Shown piece after piece: positions 5,944 to 11,250 of a stretch of 11,250 nucleotides of DNA. The notes under the pieces were generated by a model, which saw only the letters and a program-made list of their open reading frames with translations, was not told where the DNA came from and did not search any database. Every line of letters starts with the position of its first letter. Position 1 is the stretch's first letter. Source of the DNA: an uncultured Bacillota bacterium (GTDB taxonomy: Bacteria > Bacillota_I > Bacilli_A > Izemoplasmatales > UBA1188); the NCBI GenBank assembly GCA_900318975.1, contig ONMY01000076.1, positions 1-11,250 of the forward strand. The letters run 5' to 3'. Both the position numbers and the translations under genes were made by a program.

Positions 5944-8359
5944 TATATTCGTTGTAATCGATGCGACATCACAGCTCGATTTCTCATCCCTCACAAAACA
6001 TAGAGTACCAGGTGCAATTCCAATTCTTGGAAAATACAGAATGATTGATATTCCAATCTCTGCCGCAACCGAATCAAACATCACAAACGTTGGTGTTTTT
6101 TGTGATAGAAACTATAGAAGCCTACATGACCACATAGGTGATGGTGCAAGATTCAACCTTGGAAGAAGAGTAGATGGAATCTTCATCCTTCCACCAAAAG
6201 CTCTAAACCCAGTTGATGAGGCATTCCTATCATTCCAAAGAATGAAAGGACAAGATGACTATTTTAGAAGATCTAATCAAGAATACTGTATCATTATGCC
6301 ATCAACACTCTACTGGTTTCCTGATCTTGAAGAACTCGTAAGAGAACACATAGAAAGTAAAAAGGATATAACACAAGTTGTAAATTACGCAAACGAAAGA
6401 CTATATGTCTTTATTATAAAGAGAGAAAAACTCATGAATTATATCGATAATTATAGTTCAATTAATTATCGAAATATTGCAGAAGTTTTTGATTATTCAA
6501 ATCAAGAAACTAAAAACACAATTCACTACCATAGATATGCAAAATATATCACAAACTTAAAAGAATATTATGATATTCAAATGAGTTTTCTTGAGAATGC
6601 TTTCCCAAGAGGTGGCCTTGATAGCCTTAAAAAAATTAGAGCTAAAGACCAGTTTGATTCGCCAACATTCTATGGTCCAAATGCAAAGACAAAAAAATCA
6701 ATATTTGCATCAGGCTGTTTCATTGATGGTGCTATTTCATCATCAATTCTATCAAGAAGAGTAAGAATAGAAGAAGGTGCAGTAGTTAAAAACTCTATCA
6801 TAATGAATAACTGCGTAATCAAGAAAAATGCCTATATCGAAAATGCAATTATTGATAAAGAATCAGTCATTGAAGAAGGTGCAGTTGTAAAAGGTACTGC
6901 TGATGAACCATTTGTTTCAGAGAAAAAACAAACTGTTTACTCAACAAAACACCCAAATATCGCATTTCTTGCAGCTGAATGTTCACCATTTATAAAGCGT
7001 GGTGGTCTTGCGGATATGGTTGGCTCTCTTTCAAAAGAAATCGCTCACCAGGGTTCAAATGTTTATTTCTTTATTCCACTCTATAAAGAAATCAAGGAAA
7101 AATATATCAATGATTTCGATACTGCAAAAGAAATAACCATAAGTATTTTTGGAAAAGATTATCATATAAATACCTACAAAAAAGAACTTGAAAAGCTTAC
7201 ATATATCTTTATAGATTTATATATGTTCTTCGATAGAGAACATGTATATGGCTATGAAGATGATCCATATAGATTTTCATATTTCACATATTCAGTCTTT
7301 GAATATCTAAGATTTAATAATATAAAAATTGATGTCTTCCATATTCACGACTGGCATATGTGCCTTCTTCCACTTTTTAAGAAGAAATATGAAGAATATA
7401 ATAAATCTTTAACAATTCTTACAATCCATAACCTTTCCTATCAAGGTATAACATCTAAAGAAGTTCTTGAACACTTTAATCTCGATTACTATATTGAAGG
7501 TCCAACAATGAATTTCTTAGAAATAGGGATTAATAGTGTTGATATTTTAAATACAGTATCTAAGACATATGCTGAAGAATTAAAATATGTCTATTATTCA
7601 GGCAATTTAAGAGAAGCGATTATTAGAAGAACTCCAGACTTTTATGGTATCGTAAATGGACTATCAAGTAAGATTGGCCCTGAAAATGATATGGTTCTTA
7701 AAAAACAATATTCACTTGATGATCCAAACCTTTATCAAGATAAAGAAGTAAACAAGAAATTCCTATCTGAAGTTTGTGGTTTTGAATATTCACCTGATAT
7801 GTTTATCATTGGTATGGTTTCAAGAATAGATTCTATAAAAGGTTTCGACCTTTTAGTAGATGCACTTTACTATGTCCTAAGTGATCCAAACATCCATTTT
7901 GTACTCCTTGGAGTTGGTGATGATAGGATAATGGATAATTTAAGAAGACTTGAAGAGACATTTAAAGGAAGAGTAAAACTGTTCTTAGATTTCTATGGTA
8001 CTGAACCATCATATATCTATAGTGGTGCTGACTCATTCATAATGCCATCACTCATTGAACCATGTGGAACATCACAGATGATCGCCTTAAAGTATGGTAC
8101 AGTTCCAATCGTAAGACAAACTGGTGGACTAAATGATACCATTCAGTCCTTTGATAGAACATCTAAAACAGGTAATGGTTTTAAATTCTATAATCAGGAT
8201 TATAGAGAATTAATCAATACCATTAATCTTGCATATTCAATCTTTAAAGATGATAAAGAAGACTGGAAAAACCTCATTAAAAATGGAATGAAATCAGAAT
8301 TCTCATTCAAGAAATGTGCAAAAGAATACCTAAATTTATATTCAATTGAAAGAAAGTGA
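5933..8359 (+). CDS. GlgD-GlgA fusion: ADP-glucose pyrophosphorylase non-catalytic subunit joined to glycogen synthase
   Basis: This single 808-residue frame carries two proteins that are normally separate. Residues 1 to about 335 resemble GlgD: GKYRMIDIPIS (33-43), CDRNYRSLHDHIGDG, FILPPK, and a beta-helix (about 256-320). They lack the nucleotide loop and the catalytic Asp (IMPSTLYWFPD replaces the SGD region) and are shortened near residue 150. Residues 340-808 are a full GT5 glycogen synthase, which transfers glucose from ADP-glucose to alpha-1,4-glucan. Its motifs are FIKRGGLADMVG (K355), FHIHDWH (469-475), TIHNLSYQG (497-505), SRIDSIKG (R631, K636) and EPCG with E709 before RQTGGLNDT. 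No ATG, GTG or TTG codon occurs in frame between codons 321 and 350, and there is no ribosome binding site at the junction, so GlgA has no start of its own. The gene overlaps glgC by 11 bases and ends in TGA, the only TGA stop in the window. The fusion suggests tethering of synthase to the GlgC complex. Confidence 0.93.
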   Translation: MFNNIFVVIDATSQLDFSSLTKHRVPGAIPILGKYRMIDIPISAATESNITNVGVFCDRNYRSLHDHIGDGARFNLGRRVDGIFILPPKALNPVDEAFLSFQRMKGQDDYFRRSNQEYCIIMPSTLYWFPDLEELVREHIESKKDITQVVNYANERLYVFIIKREKLMNYIDNYSSINYRNIAEVFDYSNQETKNTIHYHRYAKYITNLKEYYDIQMSFLENAFPRGGLDSLKKIRAKDQFDSPTFYGPNAKTKKSIFASGCFIDGAISSSILSRRVRIEEGAVVKNSIIMNNCVIKKNAYIENAIIDKESVIEEGAVVKGTADEPFVSEKKQTVYSTKHPNIAFLAAECSPFIKRGGLADMVGSLSKEIAHQGSNVYFFIPLYKEIKEKYINDFDTAKEITISIFGKDYHINTYKKELEKLTYIFIDLYMFFDREHVYGYEDDPYRFSYFTYSVFEYLRFNNIKIDVFHIHDWHMCLLPLFKKKYEEYNKSLTILTIHNLSYQGITSKEVLEHFNLDYYIEGPTMNFLEIGINSVDILNTVSKTYAEELKYVYYSGNLREAIIRRTPDFYGIVNGLSSKIGPENDMVLKKQYSLDDPNLYQDKEVNKKFLSEVCGFEYSPDMFIIGMVSRIDSIKGFDLLVDALYYVLSDPNIHFVLLGVGDDRIMDNLRRLEETFKGRVKLFLDFYGTEPSYIYSGADSFIMPSLIEPCGTSQMIALKYGTVPIVRQTGGLNDTIQSFDRTSKTGNGFKFYNQDYRELINTINLAYSIFKDDKEDWKNLIKNGMKSEFSFKKCAKEYLNLYSIERK

Positions 8360-8369
8360 GACTAAAAGT

Positions 8370-10769
8370 ATGAATAATTATTTTGAATCGTTAGAATCAT
8401 TTAAAAAAGAATTCAATTTAAGACTTAAAAACAAATATTTAAAAGATACTAAAACTGCCAGCAACAGAATGAAATATAATGTCCTAAGCACAATGGTTAT
8501 GGATTATATCTCAGACCTTTGGATTAAGACAAATAAAAAAATAGATAAGAGTGATACAAAAGTCGTTTACTATTTTTCTATGGAATTCCTTCTTGGACGC
8601 CTTACAAAATCTAATCTTTCATCACTAGGATTATTAGAATTCACAGAAGATTCATTTAAGAAAATGAATACTAATTTAAATGAAGTTTTAGAAGAAGAAA
8701 AAGACCCTGGCCTTGGAAATGGTGGTCTTGGTCGTCTTGCGGCATGCTACTTTGATTCACTAGCTTCAACTAATTATCCTGCAGTTGGTAATACTATAAG
8801 ATATAGATATGGTCTTTTCCGTCAAAAGATAAAAAATGGTTATCAAGAAGAACGTCCTGATAACTGGCTTTCTGATGGCTTCAACTATGAAATTAGAAAA
8901 GAAGAGGAAGCATTTGAAATTCCACTTTATGGCTATGTAGCATTTGAAGATGGAAAAAGAGTATATCATCCAAGCGAATACATTAAAGCTGTACCATATG
9001 ATGTACCAATCCTAGGCTATAAAAACGAAATAGTTGATACACTTAGGCTTTGGAATGCTGAACCCGCAAGAAAATATCCACAAAATAAATCTGCCTTCGA
9101 CTATGAAAATGATATTAGAAGGATCTGCGGATTCTTATATCCTGATGATTCAAGTGAAGATGGAAAAAGACTTCGTCTTGTTCAACAATATTTCTTTAGT
9201 GCTGCAGGACTTCAGTCAATCATAAAGCATGAAAAGGAAAAATATGGGGATCTTTTAAATCTAGATAAGCATGTAATAATTCACTTAAATGATACACACC
9301 CAACAATCATCATCTCAGAACTCATGAGAGTATTACTCGATGAAGAGAATATGGAATGGGATGATGCATTTGAAATTGTTAAAAAATCAACATGCTACAC
9401 AAACCACACTCTCTTAAGAGAAGCACTTGAAACTTGGAGAACATCTCTTGTTAGAAATATTCTTCCAAGAAATATGGAAATAATCGATGAAATCAATCGT
9501 CGTTTTGTTGATGGACTATATAAAAATGGATATAAGAAAGATTTCGTTGATGAAGTCGCAATCATTAAAGATGATTATGTTCATATGGCAAATCTTCTAG
9601 CACATGTATCATATAGCGTTAATGGTGTTGCAAAACTCCATAGTGATCTATTAAAGACAACTGTCATGAAAGAATTCAATGAACTCTATCCAAACAAGTT
9701 CACAAATGTCACAAATGGTATCACCCCAAGAAGATGGCTCATAAATTCAAATAAAGAATTATGTAGTATTCTATCTAAATACTCTCCTGGTTTTGAAAAC
9801 GATATAAATAAGCTTTCAAATCTTGAAGCTCATTTAGATGATGAAAAATTATTAAATGATTTCATAAACGCAAAACACAAAAATAAAGAAATCCTCGCAG
9901 ACTACATCAATAAGACAAATCCTTCTCTTATCCATAAATGCGACCCATCATTCATTTTTGATGTTCAAGTAAAAAGACTTCATGAATATAAAAGACAGTT
10001 ATTAAACGCTCTTCATATCATCTATCTATATATTAGACTCAAAAATGATAAAGAATTTAGAGATAACTTCGTTCCACATTGCTTTATCTTTGGTGCTAAA
10101 GCTGCAAGCGGTTATTATTTTGCAAAGAAAGTAATAAAACTCATTAACACCATCTCTAAAAAGATCGATGAAGATGATGAAATCTCTAAATATCTTCAAG
10201 TTATCTTTATCGAAAACTATGGTGTATCTATCGCTGAGATGATTATGCCTGCAATAGATGTCAGTGAACAAATTTCACTCGCATCTTATGAAGCATCTGG
10301 TACAGGCAATATGAAAGCGATGATGAATGGTTCAATCACACTTGGTACACTTGATGGTGCAAACGTTGAAATCCATGAACTTGTTGGAAGTGATAATATG
10401 GAAATCTTTGGTTTTACTAAAGATGAAGTTCAATCAATTAGAAAAACATATTCATCAAGACCATATTATGAAAGTAATGGCTATATAAAGACTTCTGTAG
10501 ATGCCCTTATAAATGGTTTCTTTGATAAAGTAAGTCCAGTTGAATTTAAAGAAATCTATGAAAGACTTCTTTATAATGATGAATATATGGTTCTTGGTGA
10601 TTTTGAATCATATCGCCTTGCCCAAGAACACATCAATGAACTCTATAAAGATAAATTAAGATTCGCAAGGATCTGTCTTGTGAATACAATGAAATCGCCA
10701 TATTTCTCAAGCGATAGATCAATTGAAGACTATGCAAGAGATATCTGGCATATCAAAAAACTAAAATAA
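8370..10769 (+). CDS. glgP: Glycogen/starch/alpha-glucan phosphorylase
   Basis: GlgP uses phosphate and PLP to release glucose-1-phosphate from the non-reducing ends of glycogen. The 799-residue length is typical of GT35 phosphorylases. Visible motifs are YFSMEFLLGR (68-77), GLGNGGLGRLAACYFDSLA (114-132), HLNDTHPT (305-312), TNVTNGITPRRW (445-456), DVQVKRLHEYKRQLLN (531-546) and the PLP site EASGTGNMK with K649, then LGTLDGANVEI. Next to the PLP motif the residues read ISLASYEASG where many phosphorylases have ISTAGTEASG or ISTAGKEASG; the direct ligand motif is kept. The ATG at 8370 lies 10 bases after the fusion gene's TGA with only a weak GTGAG upstream. A TTG at 8346 in the same frame would add eight residues inside the preceding gene and is less likely. 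The next gene follows with no gap. Confidence 0.97.
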   Translation: MNNYFESLESFKKEFNLRLKNKYLKDTKTASNRMKYNVLSTMVMDYISDLWIKTNKKIDKSDTKVVYYFSMEFLLGRLTKSNLSSLGLLEFTEDSFKKMNTNLNEVLEEEKDPGLGNGGLGRLAACYFDSLASTNYPAVGNTIRYRYGLFRQKIKNGYQEERPDNWLSDGFNYEIRKEEEAFEIPLYGYVAFEDGKRVYHPSEYIKAVPYDVPILGYKNEIVDTLRLWNAEPARKYPQNKSAFDYENDIRRICGFLYPDDSSEDGKRLRLVQQYFFSAAGLQSIIKHEKEKYGDLLNLDKHVIIHLNDTHPTIIISELMRVLLDEENMEWDDAFEIVKKSTCYTNHTLLREALETWRTSLVRNILPRNMEIIDEINRRFVDGLYKNGYKKDFVDEVAIIKDDYVHMANLLAHVSYSVNGVAKLHSDLLKTTVMKEFNELYPNKFTNVTNGITPRRWLINSNKELCSILSKYSPGFENDINKLSNLEAHLDDEKLLNDFINAKHKNKEILADYINKTNPSLIHKCDPSFIFDVQVKRLHEYKRQLLNALHIIYLYIRLKNDKEFRDNFVPHCFIFGAKAASGYYFAKKVIKLINTISKKIDEDDEISKYLQVIFIENYGVSIAEMIMPAIDVSEQISLASYEASGTGNMKAMMNGSITLGTLDGANVEIHELVGSDNMEIFGFTKDEVQSIRKTYSSRPYYESNGYIKTSVDALINGFFDKVSPVEFKEIYERLLYNDEYMVLGDFESYRLAQEHINELYKDKLRFARICLVNTMKSPYFSSDRSIEDYARDIWHIKKLK

Positions 10770-11250
10770 ATGGATGTTTTAATAGAATACAAAAAAATCA
10801 AATACAATAGGATAAGAATTGACTCAACCGGAAGAGTCATTTTATCCGTTAGATTAAATACTACTAAAAAAGAAATAGAAGAATTACTTCAAAAATATGA
10901 TTCATGGATAAAAAAGAATATGATAAAAGCTATAGATGATACATTAATTTACTCGCTAACTGAAGGATCTACTATCTATATTCTTGGAGACATCTATTTA
11001 ATTAGAATTATTATAGATTCAAAAGAATATGTTCTAATAAATGGTGGATTTATTGATATTCACACAAAAGAAAACACAGAATCTAAAATCAATAAAATAT
11101 TTGATACATACCTAAATAATCTAAGACAAGAAGTATACAAAGATTCATTAGATAAATACTTAAATCTTACAGGCCTATCTATTAAAGAATTCAAGATAAG
11201 AAAGATGAAAAGAACGCTTGGAAAATGTTACTACGATAAAAAATCTATTA
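10770..11250 (+). CDS. YgjP/DUF45-type metallopeptidase, N-terminal part (3' truncated by window edge)
   Basis: The frame opens at an ATG directly after the glgP stop (TAAATG) and stays open to the window end, giving 160 complete residues. The layout fits the YgjP-like (DUF45) family of putative zinc peptidases. A short beta-rich N-terminus is followed by a helix containing KYDSWIKKNM, then ILGDIYLIRI, then a helical stretch leading to IRKMKRTLGKC (143-153). In the family this last block reads close to MKxRWGSC and precedes the HExxH zinc motif by a few tens of residues. That motif lies beyond the window, so activity cannot be judged. The usual Trp-Gly-Ser-Cys is Leu-Gly-Lys-Cys here, a divergent form. 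No ribosome binding site is visible, so translation probably depends on glgP. No link to glycogen metabolism is known to me for this family; the physiological substrate is unknown. Confidence 0.72.
   Translation, partial: MDVLIEYKKIKYNRIRIDSTGRVILSVRLNTTKKEIEELLQKYDSWIKKNMIKAIDDTLIYSLTEGSTIYILGDIYLIRIIIDSKEYVLINGGFIDIHTKENTESKINKIFDTYLNNLRQEVYKDSLDKYLNLTGLSIKEFKIRKMKRTLGKCYYDKKSI

Noticed and set aside
6890..6990. Possible sequencing frameshift or hidden separate glgA start at the GlgD-GlgA junction
   Set aside because: The frame runs through without a stop, codon use is uniform on both sides, and there is no ATG, GTG or TTG and no ribosome binding site. Two separate genes would need a start that is not there.
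8357..8359. TGA read as Trp, as in Mycoplasma
   Set aside because: TGA ends the fusion gene at the expected GlgA C-terminus, Trp positions in conserved motifs use TGG, and an RF2 with the SPF motif is encoded.
8346..8369. TTG at 8346 as the start of glgP
   Set aside because: It lies within the last codons of the fusion gene, has no ribosome binding site and adds eight residues not typical of the family. The ATG at 8370 follows the stop at a normal distance.

Overview
The window is one uninterrupted run of eight plus-strand genes from a low-G+C bacterium (roughly one third G+C by eye). Bacillota is the best fit. The secA-prfB pair and the gene order glgB-glgC-glgD-glgA-glgP are both known from Bacillus-type genomes, and GlgD itself is a Bacillota hallmark. 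TGG encodes Trp, TGA is used as a stop (end of the glgD-glgA gene), and an RF2 is encoded, so the standard code applies and Mycoplasma-type recoding does not. The extreme compactness and A+T richness suggest a small-genome lineage near the Erysipelotrichales/RF39/Acholeplasmatales part of the phylum. That placement is an inference, not something the sequence proves.

Layout. Positions 1-1102 hold the C-terminal part of SecA, cut by the window edge. Positions 1115-2218 hold prfB (RF2), and 2211-2930 a RecX-family regulator. Positions 2958-10769 hold a glycogen operon: branching enzyme (glgB), ADP-glucose pyrophosphorylase (glgC), a single 808-residue protein joining GlgD to glycogen synthase GlgA, and glycogen phosphorylase (glgP). 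Position 10770 to the end holds the N-terminal part of a YgjP/DUF45-type metallopeptidase. The largest gap between genes is 27 bases. Several genes touch or overlap, and no terminator or convincing promoter was seen, so all eight genes could share one transcript.

How the genes work together. GlgC makes ADP-glucose from glucose-1-phosphate and ATP, with GlgD expected as its non-catalytic partner. GlgA elongates alpha-1,4-glucan, GlgB adds alpha-1,6 branches, and GlgP releases glucose-1-phosphate. No debranching enzyme or phosphoglucomutase lies in the window.

The main point of interest is the GlgD-GlgA fusion. It has a continuous frame, no start codon near the junction, an intact GlgA active site and a shortened, degenerate GlgD half. 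If GlgD still pairs with GlgC, glycogen synthase would be physically tethered to the enzyme that makes its substrate. Secondary points are an atypical GlgC substrate loop, a prfB without the programmed frameshift, and the direct linkage of storage metabolism to secA-prfB.
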